This document shows positions 43,362 to 52,123 of a stretch of DNA of 64,000 nucleotides, one piece after another. The position numbers and the translations under genes are program-made. Every line of letters begins with the position of its first letter. The stretch's first letter is position 1. Source of the DNA: Faecalicatena faecalis (GTDB lineage: Bacteria > Bacillota > Clostridia > Lachnospirales > Lachnospiraceae); NCBI RefSeq assembly GCF_012524165.2, contig NZ_JABACJ020000001.1:372001-436000 (forward strand), read 5' to 3'. The notes beneath the pieces are model-generated. The model was not told the DNA's origin and made no database searches. It saw only the letters and a program-made list of their open reading frames with translations.

Positions 43362-44720
43362 ATGTTGGAAATGATAGGAAAAGGAATTAATTATATCATC
43401 GATATGGGTGCGTCTGTCATGCTCCCGATCGTGATTGCAGTCATTAGTATCTGTATCGGCATCAAGGTTGGAAAGGCGATTCGTTCTGGTCTGATGATCG
43501 GTGTTGGGTTTGTAGGGCTCAGCCTGATCGTGGATATGATGAATGCAGAATTGGGACCTGCGGCACAGGCAATGTCCGAACGTTTTGGCTTGTCATTAAG
43601 TGTTGTTGATATCGGTTGGCCGGGTGCCTCTCCGATTACGTGGTCTTCCAATATTGCGACAGTTGCAATACCGGTCGCAATCCTGGTCAATGTGATCATG
43701 CTTGTGACGAAACTGACAAAGACTGTCAACATCGATATTTGGAATATCTGGCACATGACATTTACAGGAGCTATCGCTTATGCAGTGACCGGAAATTTCT
43801 GGGTGGGCATACTGGGTGTTGTAGTACATGCTGCTATCTCATACAAGCTGGGTGATATCTGGGCACCGCTGATGTCTGATTATTTTGAGCTGGATGGGCT
43901 GACAGTTCCCCATGGAACCTCTGCGTATATGGCACCTATTGCCTGCGTGATCGATGTGATCATCGATAAGATTCCGGGAATAAAGAAGATTGATCTTACT
44001 GCAGATACTCTGCAGGAAAAGGTAGGTGTGCTTGGAGAACCGATCGTCATCGGAGGTATCTTAGGTACTGTGGTCGGATTCCTGGCAGGGTACGGTCCAC
44101 AGGCGGCTCTTCCGCTTGGTGTGAAGATGTCTGCTGTCATGGTGCTGATGCCGAAAATCGTAAAATGTATTATGGAAGGTCTGATGCCCATTTCAGAGAG
44201 GGCGAAGGAACTGATGGCAAAGAGGTTCGGAAATTCTCAGTATTACATCGGGCTGGATCCTGCAATCCTCCTTGGAGACTCACAGGTGGTAACAGCAGGA
44301 CTGATCTTTATTCCACTGACCCTTTTGATCGCAGTGATCGTACCTGGAAATAAGGTGCTTCCATTTGGTGACTTGGCTACAATTGGCTTCTTTATTGCAA
44401 TCGCTGTAGCTGTGCATAAAGGAAATCTGTTCCGCACCTTAATCTCAGGCAGTGCAATTATGTTTGTCACTATCTGGATCACAAATCAGACGATTCCATG
44501 GGTGACCAAGCTGGCGGCTACGACAGGCTCCACAGATGGAAGCAGTCTGATGGCAGCTATGGATCAGGGAGGATGTCCGATTACCTATGTATTCACCCAG
44601 ATATTTGCAAGAGAAAATCTGATGGGGATGGCCGTCATTTTAATCGGTTATATTTTGTGTATGGTGTTCGCAGTCCGTTGTTCTAAGAAAAGAGCTGCAG
44701 AATTGAAAGAAGAGGATTAG
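43362..44720 (+). CDS. gatC: PTS IIC component, galactitol permease
   Basis: A 452-residue membrane permease of the GatC/SgcC (EIIC-Gat) family, with about 10-12 helices. Characteristic segments are GVGFVGLSLIVDMMN, DIGWPGASPITWSS and the cytoplasmic loop YIGLDPAILLGDSQVV. It imports the hexitol and presents it for phosphorylation. The gene lies between gatB and the dehydrogenase. Galactitol is the known substrate of the best-studied homologue; other polyols (for example arabitol or sorbitol) are possible. Confidence 0.92.
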   Translation: MLEMIGKGINYIIDMGASVMLPIVIAVISICIGIKVGKAIRSGLMIGVGFVGLSLIVDMMNAELGPAAQAMSERFGLSLSVVDIGWPGASPITWSSNIATVAIPVAILVNVIMLVTKLTKTVNIDIWNIWHMTFTGAIAYAVTGNFWVGILGVVVHAAISYKLGDIWAPLMSDYFELDGLTVPHGTSAYMAPIACVIDVIIDKIPGIKKIDLTADTLQEKVGVLGEPIVIGGILGTVVGFLAGYGPQAALPLGVKMSAVMVLMPKIVKCIMEGLMPISERAKELMAKRFGNSQYYIGLDPAILLGDSQVVTAGLIFIPLTLLIAVIVPGNKVLPFGDLATIGFFIAIAVAVHKGNLFRTLISGSAIMFVTIWITNQTIPWVTKLAATTGSTDGSSLMAAMDQGGCPITYVFTQIFARENLMGMAVILIGYILCMVFAVRCSKKRAAELKEED

Positions 44721-44723
44721 AAG

Positions 44724-45773
44724 ATGAAAGCAGGAGTTGTTCACGCGAAGGATGATATTCGCTATGAAGAGTGTGAAAAACCTATGCCTAAAAAAGGGCA
44801 GGTGTTGATAAAAGTAAAGTATACCGGAATCTGTGGCTCAGATGTGCCTAGAGTCAATGGTGATGCATGCCATTTCTTCCCGAATGTATTGGGACACGAG
44901 TTTTCAGGAGTCGTGGAAGCAGTGGGTGAAGGCGTCACCAGGGTGGCGCCGGGGGACAGAGTGGCCGGGGTGCCTCTGGTTCCGTGTATGGAGTGTGAGG
45001 ATTGCCAAAAAGGGGATTATTCCTTGTGCAGACATTACAGATTCATTGGTTCCCGTGAATTTGGAAGCTTTGCAGAGTATGTCGTTGTACCGGAAAGGAA
45101 TGCAGTTCCTTTTGAAGAGCAGGTTTCTTTCGAGCAGGGTGCCTTTTTTGAACCAGCTACTGTGGCGCTGCATGGCCTGAAAAGAGTGCCATATGAGGGC
45201 GGAAGAACGGTGGCGGTCCTCGGAGGCGGTACGATTGGAATGTTCGTCATGCAGTGGGCGAAGATTTTCGGAGCGAAAAAGGTCGTTGTATTTGATATTG
45301 CAAAAGAGCGTTTGGAGCTTGGTGCAAGGCTTGGTGCAACGGCGGGCATCAATACACAGGAACCAGACTTTATGGAACAGGCCTTTGCGCTGACAGATGG
45401 AAAGGGGTTCGATTATGTATATGAGACCGCTGGAAATACTGTCACCATGAAGATGGCCTTTGAACTGGCTGCCAATAAAGCCGGTGTCTGTTTTGTAGGG
45501 ACACCGACAAAGGACTTGAGCTTCTCGGTGAAAGAATGGGAGAACATGAATCGGAAGGAATTCACCCTGACGGGCTCCTGGATGTCCTACAGCGCTCCGT
45601 TTCCAGGAGAAGAGTGGGAGCTTACGGCCCACTATTTTAGGACAGGAGAACTGAAATTTGACGAGTCGTTTATTTTTAGAAAAATGCCGCTCAGTAAGAT
45701 AGCAGATGCATTTGAGATGTATAAGACACCGGGAAATGTCAAAGGAAAGATTCTGATTGACAGTGAGAGGTAG
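44724..45773 (+). CDS. Zinc-dependent polyol-phosphate dehydrogenase, galactitol-1-phosphate 5-dehydrogenase type
   Basis: A 349-residue medium-chain dehydrogenase. The catalytic zinc ligands are in GICGSDV and GHEFSG, the structural zinc site is four Cys in CMECEDCQKGDYSLC (about 90-104), and the NAD-binding Rossmann motif is VLGGGTIGMF (about 166-175). In this operon it should oxidise the phosphorylated hexitol, as GatD does with galactitol 1-phosphate, to tagatose 6-phosphate. The ATG follows the permease stop after 3 bases. The exact substrate is inferred from gene order. Confidence 0.88.
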   Translation: MKAGVVHAKDDIRYEECEKPMPKKGQVLIKVKYTGICGSDVPRVNGDACHFFPNVLGHEFSGVVEAVGEGVTRVAPGDRVAGVPLVPCMECEDCQKGDYSLCRHYRFIGSREFGSFAEYVVVPERNAVPFEEQVSFEQGAFFEPATVALHGLKRVPYEGGRTVAVLGGGTIGMFVMQWAKIFGAKKVVVFDIAKERLELGARLGATAGINTQEPDFMEQAFALTDGKGFDYVYETAGNTVTMKMAFELAANKAGVCFVGTPTKDLSFSVKEWENMNRKEFTLTGSWMSYSAPFPGEEWELTAHYFRTGELKFDESFIFRKMPLSKIADAFEMYKTPGNVKGKILIDSER

Positions 45774-45775
45774 AG

Positions 45776-46720
45776 ATGATGATAACAACAGTGACGTTAA
45801 ATGCGTCTATCGATAAGGCGTATTTTATGGACCGCCGTATTGAAAATGGAACTGTCATGCGCGTAGCCTCCTGCCGAAACAGTGCAGGAGGGAAAGGGAT
45901 GAATGTGGCACGGATCGTGAAGCTTTGTAAGGAAGAAGTACAGGCGACGGGATTTACCGGTGGATTCAATGGTGCGTATTTGGAATCATTGCTTGAGCAG
46001 GATGGGATTTTTCATCGGTTCGTTCATGTGAAGGCTGAGACAAGAAGCTGTATTAATATTTTGGATGAGGGATATGGGTCCACGGAATATCTGGAGCCGG
46101 GAGAACCTGTCACAAGGGAAGAGGAAACAGCGTTTCTGGAGTGTTTTCCGAAAATGATCCAGGACAGCAGTGTCGTAACCATATCAGGGAGTGTCCCCCG
46201 GGGGATTTCCAAGGATATTTACCAGAGTTTGGTACAATGTGCAAAAGATCTTGGAAAACAGGTGATACTAGATACCAACGGTGAATTGCTTGAAAATGGT
46301 CTGAAAGCATGTCCTACGATGGTGAAGCCGAATCAGGATGAAATTGAGGCACTATTTGGAATTCAAGTAAAGGGATTTGAGGATGTTGTAAGCTATGCAC
46401 AGAAGATCTATGAGATGGGAATTCCCAACGTTGTGATCTCCCTTGGCGGGGATGGGGCTTTGCTCGTGTGCAGCGAGGGGGTATTTCAGGGCAGGCCTCC
46501 GAAGCTTGAGGTAGTCAATACAGTCGGATGCGGTGATTCTATGGTAGGTGCTCTTGCTGTGGCACTAAAGCGAAAGGCGGCCCCAAAGGATGCGCTTCGG
46601 TATGCCGTGGCAACAGCGACGGCAGCGGCTCTTTCTTCGGAGACCGGATGTTTTGAGCCGGAGGTACAGGAAAGGCTTTTGAGTCAAGTCAAGATAGAAC
46701 GAGTCGGGATAAATGAATAG
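45776..46720 (+). CDS. PfkB family ketose-phosphate kinase (1-phosphofructokinase / tagatose-6-phosphate kinase type)
   Basis: A 314-residue kinase with the LacC/FruK layout: N-terminal TVTLNASIDKAYF and NSAGGKGMNVARI, C-terminal NTVGCGDSMVGAL with the catalytic Asp. In this operon it should phosphorylate tagatose 6-phosphate to tagatose 1,6-bisphosphate. The start could be 45776 or 45779 (two ATG codons in a row). The gene begins 2 bases after the dehydrogenase stop and is followed by the aldolase after 15 bases. Confidence 0.9.
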   Translation: MMITTVTLNASIDKAYFMDRRIENGTVMRVASCRNSAGGKGMNVARIVKLCKEEVQATGFTGGFNGAYLESLLEQDGIFHRFVHVKAETRSCINILDEGYGSTEYLEPGEPVTREEETAFLECFPKMIQDSSVVTISGSVPRGISKDIYQSLVQCAKDLGKQVILDTNGELLENGLKACPTMVKPNQDEIEALFGIQVKGFEDVVSYAQKIYEMGIPNVVISLGGDGALLVCSEGVFQGRPPKLEVVNTVGCGDSMVGALAVALKRKAAPKDALRYAVATATAAALSSETGCFEPEVQERLLSQVKIERVGINE

Positions 46721-46735
46721 AAATGAGGGAATATA

Positions 46736-47587
46736 ATGCCATTAGTGACAACAAAGGAATTATTACTGGATGCACAGGAGAACGGTTACGCAATCGGTGC
46801 TTTCAATGTGGAAAATATGGAAATGGTACAGGCCGTGGCAGCGGCAGCCGAAGAATTGCGTTCTCCGGTCATCATGCAGACTACACCGTCTACTGTGAAA
46901 TATGCGGATCTGGAAATTTTTTATGCGAATGTAAAGGCCGCAGCCGAAAAGATGAGTGTGCCAATTGTCATACATCTGGACCACGGCAGCAGTTTTGAGC
47001 TTGCGATGAGGGCATACCGTGCCGGTTATACTTCTATCATGATCGATGGTTCTCATGGTACTTGGGAAGAGAACATCGCAGTCAGCAGGGCCGTTGTGGA
47101 TGCTTGTCATCCTGCAAAAATTCCGGTGGAAGCAGAGCTGGGTAAGGTCGGCGGCAAAGAGGATGATCTGGAAGCAGGGGATGGAAATCCGTATACGGAC
47201 CCGATTGATGCCGCACGTTTTGTGGAACTGACAGAGGTTGATTCTCTGGCAGTGGCGATTGGTACTGCACATGGAGTATATAAAGGGACACCTAAATTGG
47301 ATTTGGACCGGCTCAGTGAGATCAGGAAGAAGGTAAGCATTCCCCTTGTACTTCACGGAACCTCTGGAGTCCCGGATGAGACAGTGCGCGAATGCATTAA
47401 AAGAGGAATCTGCAAGGTGAATTATGCAACAGATCTGCGTATTGCATTTACCAAAGGAGTAAGATCTGTGCTGGATGCAGAACCGGGTACAATCGATCCC
47501 AAGAAGTACAATGCAGCCGGAAGAGAGCAGGTAAAACAGTATGTTATGGAAAAAATAAAAGTCTGTCAAAGCTGTCATAGAGCATAG
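46736..47587 (+). CDS. Class II ketose-bisphosphate aldolase, tagatose-bisphosphate type
   Basis: A 283-residue zinc-dependent aldolase of the GatY/KbaY/FbaA family. Metal and catalytic sites are visible in HLDHGSSFELA (about 81-91), GTAHGVYKG and HGTSGVPDE. The N-terminal QENGYAIGAFNVENMEM is typical of the family. It cleaves tagatose or fructose 1,6-bisphosphate to two triose phosphates, the last step of the pathway. No GatZ/KbaZ-like helper gene is present, as usual in Gram-positives. It is the last gene of the operon, ending at a very strong terminator. Confidence 0.92.
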   Translation: MPLVTTKELLLDAQENGYAIGAFNVENMEMVQAVAAAAEELRSPVIMQTTPSTVKYADLEIFYANVKAAAEKMSVPIVIHLDHGSSFELAMRAYRAGYTSIMIDGSHGTWEENIAVSRAVVDACHPAKIPVEAELGKVGGKEDDLEAGDGNPYTDPIDAARFVELTEVDSLAVAIGTAHGVYKGTPKLDLDRLSEIRKKVSIPLVLHGTSGVPDETVRECIKRGICKVNYATDLRIAFTKGVRSVLDAEPGTIDPKKYNAAGREQVKQYVMEKIKVCQSCHRA

Positions 47588-47610
47588 AGAAAAAATCACC
47601 GGATGATACA

Positions 47611-47663
47611 TAAAAGGAAGGAAGTCATATGGGCATGCTGCCCATATGACTTCCTTCCTTTTA
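47611..47663 (+). terminator. Very strong terminator of the hexitol operon
   Basis: A perfect 25-bp stem (arms 47611-47635 and 47639-47663) with a 3-base loop around GGGCATGCTGCCC, ending CCTTTTAAATTT. Confidence 0.9.
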
Positions 47664-47726
47664 AATTTATCACTTGAATATATTTCTAAAAAGTCGTTCT
47701 TATGATATACTCTTTTATGGAAAAAA

Positions 47727-49895
47727 ATGGTAATGAATGATTTACAGGTTAAATTGGAAGAACAAGACTCTTATGAGGCACTGTATGAGGTGATGTTTTT
47801 GAATGGTAAGTTAAAAGGACAATTCAAGGGACAGCTTAAGGGAAGACTTAGCATAAAGAAAGAGATTTTTCAGGTAGTCTTTGTCTTTTTTATTCTGATT
47901 TCTATGCTATTTGCCGGGATTCTTCTCTGGCTTGTTTATAACAGCAGTGAGGATAGTGTAAAGAACCAATTGCGTGACTGTAATAATCAGATCGTAACTT
48001 ATATGGAAGGGATGTTTTATGAGAGCTCCTCTATTATAGAAATCCTCTCGCACGATAAAGCGATGATTAATGCGGATGAAAACAGTTACGATCAGGTCGT
48101 GGAGACGATGGCAAAGATAGAAAAAGAAATTCCACGTGTGACGTACATATATGCAGGGTATACGGACGGTAGGATCTGTGTTGCAGGCTATCCGCTGCCA
48201 GAAAAATCGGATGCTACGACAAGACCCTGGTATCAGTCTGCAAGGATGTCAAAGGGGGTCTCTCAGACCTCATATAAGGATTTGTATACAGGGGAGTGGC
48301 TGCTGAGCCAGAGCAAGCGGTTGATTAATTCAGAAGGCAGACTGACCGGAGTGATTGCAATCGATTGTTCGAATGCGAACATTAACGAGCAGTTGAGTAC
48401 GAAGTACCGATATACATCTCAGCGGAGTTTTTTGGTCAATCCCCAGGGGATTATTCTGGCGCATCCAGATGAGAATGAGATCAATGATTCTGTACAGTCC
48501 CGTATTGATGAGAAAGTGTGGAGTGAGATCGTCAGCGGAGATCGCAATTACGCAATATTTGAAAATAATGGAGTTACCAAGATTGCTTACTTTGAGTGGA
48601 TACCAGAAACGCGGCTCCTGGCTGGGACGGCTATCGATAGAGCAGAGGTGTTCAGACCCGTTTACTACAGTCTGATCTCACTCTTGCTTTTGATTCTGGT
48701 AGTTTCATTTGTTTTAAGTTTCGTTTTGAGTAAGGTCCTAAGTCATCGGTTTGCAGAGCCGCTCATAGAGCTTGCAGCGCGTGTGCAGCATTTAGCAAAA
48801 GGCAATGTGGAGGCGGTGGATGCCGCAAGCTTTACAAATAAAGAGATTGATGAGATTTCGGATGGAATCAAGGCAATCGTTCATGAGGCCATCATCCGCG
48901 AGGAGAAGCGCAAAGCAGCAGAGTATATGAGTTTTCATGATTCCATGACAGGTCTGTACAACAGACGCTATTTCGAACGTGAGCTGATGAAGCTGGATGG
49001 AAAGCAATATCTGCCCCTCTGCATTGTTGGCTGTGACCTGAATGGATTGAAGTTTGTAAACGATGTATTTGGACATGCGGCTGGAGATCAGTTGATCTGT
49101 ACGGCTGCCGAATGTTTAAAGGAAGGCTGTGGTGGAAAAGGCGTGCTTGCCCGTACCGGCGGAGATGAGTATACGATGATTTTTCCGCAGACTACCAGGG
49201 ATGAGGCAGAGGAATTGATCCGCAGGATACAAGCTGTATTCGACAGGCCGACTGTGTGTGGAACCAAGGTCTCGGTTTCCATGGGGTACGCGTTAAAGGA
49301 GGACTGTTTGCAGCCGATCGGTGAGACTCTAAAAGCTGCGGATGAAATGATGTATACACAGAAGCTGAGCAGGAGCAGCCAGATTAAACACTGCCTGGTG
49401 TCTGACATTATGAAGCAGGCAGAAGAAAATGGAATGATTCGGGAACTTACAGAGGAAGAGAATCAAGTATTGGAAGTGTTTGCAGCAAAGGTGTGTCCAG
49501 AGTCTGAGCAGCTCTTGAAGAAGAGTTATCAGTTGAGAAAGGTAGGAATGTGTGCATTTGCGAATTTGGAAAGTGCAGGGTATAACGGAGAAGAAGGGTT
49601 GACACGACAACATTCCGAGATTTCATATCGAATTTTATCTACGTTGGATGAATATCATGAAGAAGCGGACTGCATCCTCTATTATACGGAGCACTGGGAT
49701 GGAAGCGGGCAGCCGGCCTCTCTTGGGGGAGAGGAGATTCCACTTGCAGCCAGGATACTGGCGCTTACTGAGGCGTATTTTGAGGGCATGAGCATGGACG
49801 AGATTGTGGAAAAGGCTGGAACTTGGTTCGATCCAAAGCTTGTAAAGATTTTGTTTTCAATGAAGGGAATTACAAAAATGGGGGAACTGTTATAG
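47727..49895 (+). CDS. Membrane diguanylate cyclase with Cache sensor and degenerate HD-GYP tail
   Basis: A 722-residue signalling protein. It has a membrane helix at about 51-73, an extracellular double-Cache-like sensor (about 75-305, with TRPWYQSA and FLVNPQGIILAHP), a second helix at about 312-335 and a HAMP-like linker. The GGDEF domain follows (DSMTGLYNRRYF; catalytic loop ARTGGDEYTM), so cyclic di-GMP synthesis is expected. The last 150 residues resemble the second half of HD-GYP phosphodiesterases (YTEHWDGSGQP, EIPLAARILALTEAYF), but the HD metal-binding half is absent and GYP reads GQP. That tail is probably not catalytic. The ribosome-binding site is weak. Confidence 0.87.
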   Translation: MVMNDLQVKLEEQDSYEALYEVMFLNGKLKGQFKGQLKGRLSIKKEIFQVVFVFFILISMLFAGILLWLVYNSSEDSVKNQLRDCNNQIVTYMEGMFYESSSIIEILSHDKAMINADENSYDQVVETMAKIEKEIPRVTYIYAGYTDGRICVAGYPLPEKSDATTRPWYQSARMSKGVSQTSYKDLYTGEWLLSQSKRLINSEGRLTGVIAIDCSNANINEQLSTKYRYTSQRSFLVNPQGIILAHPDENEINDSVQSRIDEKVWSEIVSGDRNYAIFENNGVTKIAYFEWIPETRLLAGTAIDRAEVFRPVYYSLISLLLLILVVSFVLSFVLSKVLSHRFAEPLIELAARVQHLAKGNVEAVDAASFTNKEIDEISDGIKAIVHEAIIREEKRKAAEYMSFHDSMTGLYNRRYFERELMKLDGKQYLPLCIVGCDLNGLKFVNDVFGHAAGDQLICTAAECLKEGCGGKGVLARTGGDEYTMIFPQTTRDEAEELIRRIQAVFDRPTVCGTKVSVSMGYALKEDCLQPIGETLKAADEMMYTQKLSRSSQIKHCLVSDIMKQAEENGMIRELTEEENQVLEVFAAKVCPESEQLLKKSYQLRKVGMCAFANLESAGYNGEEGLTRQHSEISYRILSTLDEYHEEADCILYYTEHWDGSGQPASLGGEEIPLAARILALTEAYFEGMSMDEIVEKAGTWFDPKLVKILFSMKGITKMGELL

Positions 49896-50633
49896 TTCCT
49901 CCATTTTGTCCATAATCATCTGATAGTATGCTCTTTGTGTCTCGTTCTTTTCCCCTTTCGGACGGACAATAGTCTCCAGGATCAAGCCGTCTTTTAAAAG
50001 GACCGTCTTCTGACTGAAGCTGGCAAGCTTAGGGTCATGCGTTACAAGAATGACGGTCTTTCCCATATCATGGTTGATTTCCTCCAGAGCGTGGATTACA
50101 ATCTCGCCGGACTGGCTGTCCAGATTCCCGGTCGGTTCATCTGCCAGGAGAATATCCGGGTTATTGATTAATGCACGGCAGATAGCGGTCCGCTGCTTTT
50201 CACCGCCGGATAGCTCGGATGGGTACTTCTTCGTCAGGGCACCGATTCCAAAACGTCCGGCAATTTCCTCTGTCCGGCTCTGCATTGTCTTCGTATCCTT
50301 TTTGTCAAGAATCATGGGAAGCTTGATGTTCTGTTCCACAGTCAGACAGTCCATCAGCCTGGAATCCTGGTGCACATAACCAATCTCTCTGCGCCGGATA
50401 TCAGCCAGTTGGGAATCCCAGAGATCCTCAGAATCCTCACCTCTGAAATATACTTTTCCAGAAGTGGGACGGTCCACCAGGCCAAGTACCTTTAAGAAGG
50501 TGCTCTTACCGCCGCCGGAACGCCCCATGATCGTAATGAATTCTCCTTCACGGGCGCAAAAATCAAATCCTTTGAGCACCTCGATAGTACCATAATCTCT
50601 TACCAGATCTTTTACTTCAATCACTGTTTCCAT
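49890..50633 (-). CDS. Orphan LolD/MacB-type ABC ATPase
   Basis: A 247-residue nucleotide-binding protein with Walker A GRSGGGKST, signature LSGGEKQR, Walker B ILLADEPTGNLD and H-loop VTHDPKLA, similar to the LolD/YknY/BceA groups. It has an unusual charged C-terminal tail (RPKGEKNETQRAYYQMIMDKMEEL, in part). No permease lies next to it on either side, so it must work with a permease encoded elsewhere or be a leftover. GGGAGG precedes the ATG at 50633. Its 3' end overlaps the convergent GGDEF gene by 6 bases. Confidence 0.9.
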   Translation of the reverse strand: METVIEVKDLVRDYGTIEVLKGFDFCAREGEFITIMGRSGGGKSTFLKVLGLVDRPTSGKVYFRGEDSEDLWDSQLADIRRREIGYVHQDSRLMDCLTVEQNIKLPMILDKKDTKTMQSRTEEIAGRFGIGALTKKYPSELSGGEKQRTAICRALINNPDILLADEPTGNLDSQSGEIVIHALEEINHDMGKTVILVTHDPKLASFSQKTVLLKDGLILETIVRPKGEKNETQRAYYQMIMDKMEEL

Positions 50634-50770
50634 ATCTGCCTCCCAATCCCTCGAACAAGAAAATGTGTTAAGTTCAATATATCATGGTTTCATGTCCGAC
50701 TTCAATAGATGGGGCAGTTTTTGACCGTGTTATTTTCGTGTGTCCGTTTTATCAGTGGATGGTAAGGCGG

Positions 50771-50956
50771 CTATTCTACAGCGATAACGCTTACAGGGCA
50801 GTTGTCAGCAGCCTCCTGAGCTAATTCTTCAGTTTCAGAAGTGATATCGCTGATGACCTCAGCCAGTCCGTCGTCAGCCATGCTAAATACCTCCGGGCAG
50901 GTTGCCACGCACAGACCGCAACTGATACATCCATCTCTGTCAATGATTGCTTTCAT
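50771..50956 (-). CDS. Single-cluster [4Fe-4S] ferredoxin
   Basis: A 61-residue ferredoxin. The N-terminal CISCGLCVATCP together with NCPVSVI at about residues 53-59 supply the four ligands of one [4Fe-4S] cluster. The additional Cys-Pro after the first three is seen in monocluster ferredoxins of Thermotoga and Clostridia. It is a small soluble electron carrier. The start at 50956 is normal for the family. It lies upstream of a truncated copy of the structured repeat (51026) and is divergent from the ferredoxin-nitroreductase gene at 51192. Confidence 0.93.
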   Translation of the reverse strand: MKAIIDRDGCISCGLCVATCPEVFSMADDGLAEVISDITSETEELAQEAADNCPVSVIAVE

Positions 50957-51025
50957 GTAAAGAATTCTCCTTTCGATGTTCGATTCTCCATTCCTTCATT
51001 TTATCGTCTTTTATTCCCGTGTATT

Positions 51026-51068
51026 GAAGATGCATTTAAAATGGGCTGAAATCGTAACTGTGCACAGG
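51026..51068. repeat. Truncated copy of the composite hairpin repeat
   Basis: 43 bases (51026-51068) are identical to 54731-54773 of the large repeat at 54647. The following CACAG...CTGTG stem and TTAC pairing with GTAA are kept with changes. The left half of the full element is missing here. Confidence 0.85.
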
Positions 51069-51191
51069 AATCTGTGAATCATTACAGTTCACCAACGATA
51101 TGAGCAGGAAGGTTCGATTATAGTATGTCCTGGAAATGGAAAAATATGATATAATGAAAAGCAGATGGCAGATATGGAGGTGTGAAGTATT

Positions 51192-51983
51192 ATGGTAAAG
51201 ATAGAACAGAATGTTTGTATAGGATGTGGAGCCTGTATCAAAGATTGTTTTGGTAGAGCTCTTGTTTTGGAAGATGGCAAAGCAAAAGTGGTAAAACCAT
51301 GTATTGAATGCGGTCATTGCGTGGCACTTTGCCCAGTGGAAGCCGTATCTATTCCAGAATACGATATGGATGACATAGAGAAGTATGATGCAGATACATT
51401 TTGCATCCGTCCGGAGAATATGCTCCATGCAATAAAGTTCAGAAGAAGTATCCGCAATTACAGGCCGGACAAGATCGAACGGGAAAAGGTGGAGCATGTT
51501 CTGGATGCAGGGCGGTATACAGCCACCGCAAAGAACCTGCAGGGATGTACTTTTGTCTTTGTGCAGGATGGGGTGGAGGAATTTAAGAAGCTGTTGTGGG
51601 ATGAGATGCCGGAGGTGCTGGCAATGTTGAAGAAGACGGCACCCGTGTATGCAAGAGTTTTCGGCAGTTTTTATAAAAAATGGCAGGCAGATCCAAAGGA
51701 AGATAATTTATTTTTTAATACACCATCCCTTTTAGTGATTACGTCTGATCACCCCTTAGACGGAGGTCTGGCTGCTGCAAATATAGAGAATGTGGCTGTG
51801 GCAGAAGGCCTTGGTGCATTATACAGTGGGTATTTGATGCGTATCATCAGTGCAAGATCTGCGTTGAGAGAATGGCTGGGAATTGGGGAAAAGCCAGTGG
51901 CATGCTGCATGCTTCTTGGTTATCCGGCAGTTACCTATCTTAGGACTGCTCCGAGGAGAAAGGGTGATATCATTTGGAAATAG
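51192..51983 (+). CDS. Nitroreductase family protein with N-terminal 2x[4Fe-4S] ferredoxin domain
   Basis: A 263-residue fusion. Residues 1-55 are a ferredoxin with two clusters (CIGCGACIKDCFG and CIECGHCVALCP). The rest is an FMN-binding nitroreductase domain starting MLHAIKFRRSIRNYRPDKIE. Such fusions are common in anaerobes and transfer electrons to quinones, nitro compounds or flavins; no substrate is assigned here. The ATG follows GGAGGTG with about 9 bases spacing. It is monocistronic with a terminator at 52036, and lies in a cluster of redox genes (50771-54670). Confidence 0.92.
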   Translation: MVKIEQNVCIGCGACIKDCFGRALVLEDGKAKVVKPCIECGHCVALCPVEAVSIPEYDMDDIEKYDADTFCIRPENMLHAIKFRRSIRNYRPDKIEREKVEHVLDAGRYTATAKNLQGCTFVFVQDGVEEFKKLLWDEMPEVLAMLKKTAPVYARVFGSFYKKWQADPKEDNLFFNTPSLLVITSDHPLDGGLAAANIENVAVAEGLGALYSGYLMRIISARSALREWLGIGEKPVACCMLLGYPAVTYLRTAPRRKGDIIWK

Positions 51984-52035
51984 TGGAGAAGGCAATATAT
52001 AAAAGCTGCAATGTAAAATAAACAATGATACATAA

Positions 52036-52073
52036 AAACAGCAGGTTCCTGAAATAGGGGATACCTGCTGTTT
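52036..52073. terminator. Bidirectional terminator
   Basis: AAACAGCAGGT (52036-52046) pairs with ACCTGCTGTTT (52063-52073). It lies between the nitroreductase gene and the convergent 58-residue small gene. Confidence 0.8.
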
Positions 52074-52123
52074 ACTCTTCTTTATGTACTTTTTTAGTTT
52101 CTCTGCATTCCATACTTTTCACA

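Noticed and set aside
44904..45788. 294-codon open frame on the minus strand
   Set aside because: Antisense to the zinc dehydrogenase gene, whose motifs are all intact on the plus strand; Cys/His-rich composition is a mirror effect.
46763..47611. 282-codon open frame on the minus strand
   Set aside because: Antisense to the aldolase gene; no ribosome-binding site, and it runs toward the operon terminator region without a promoter.
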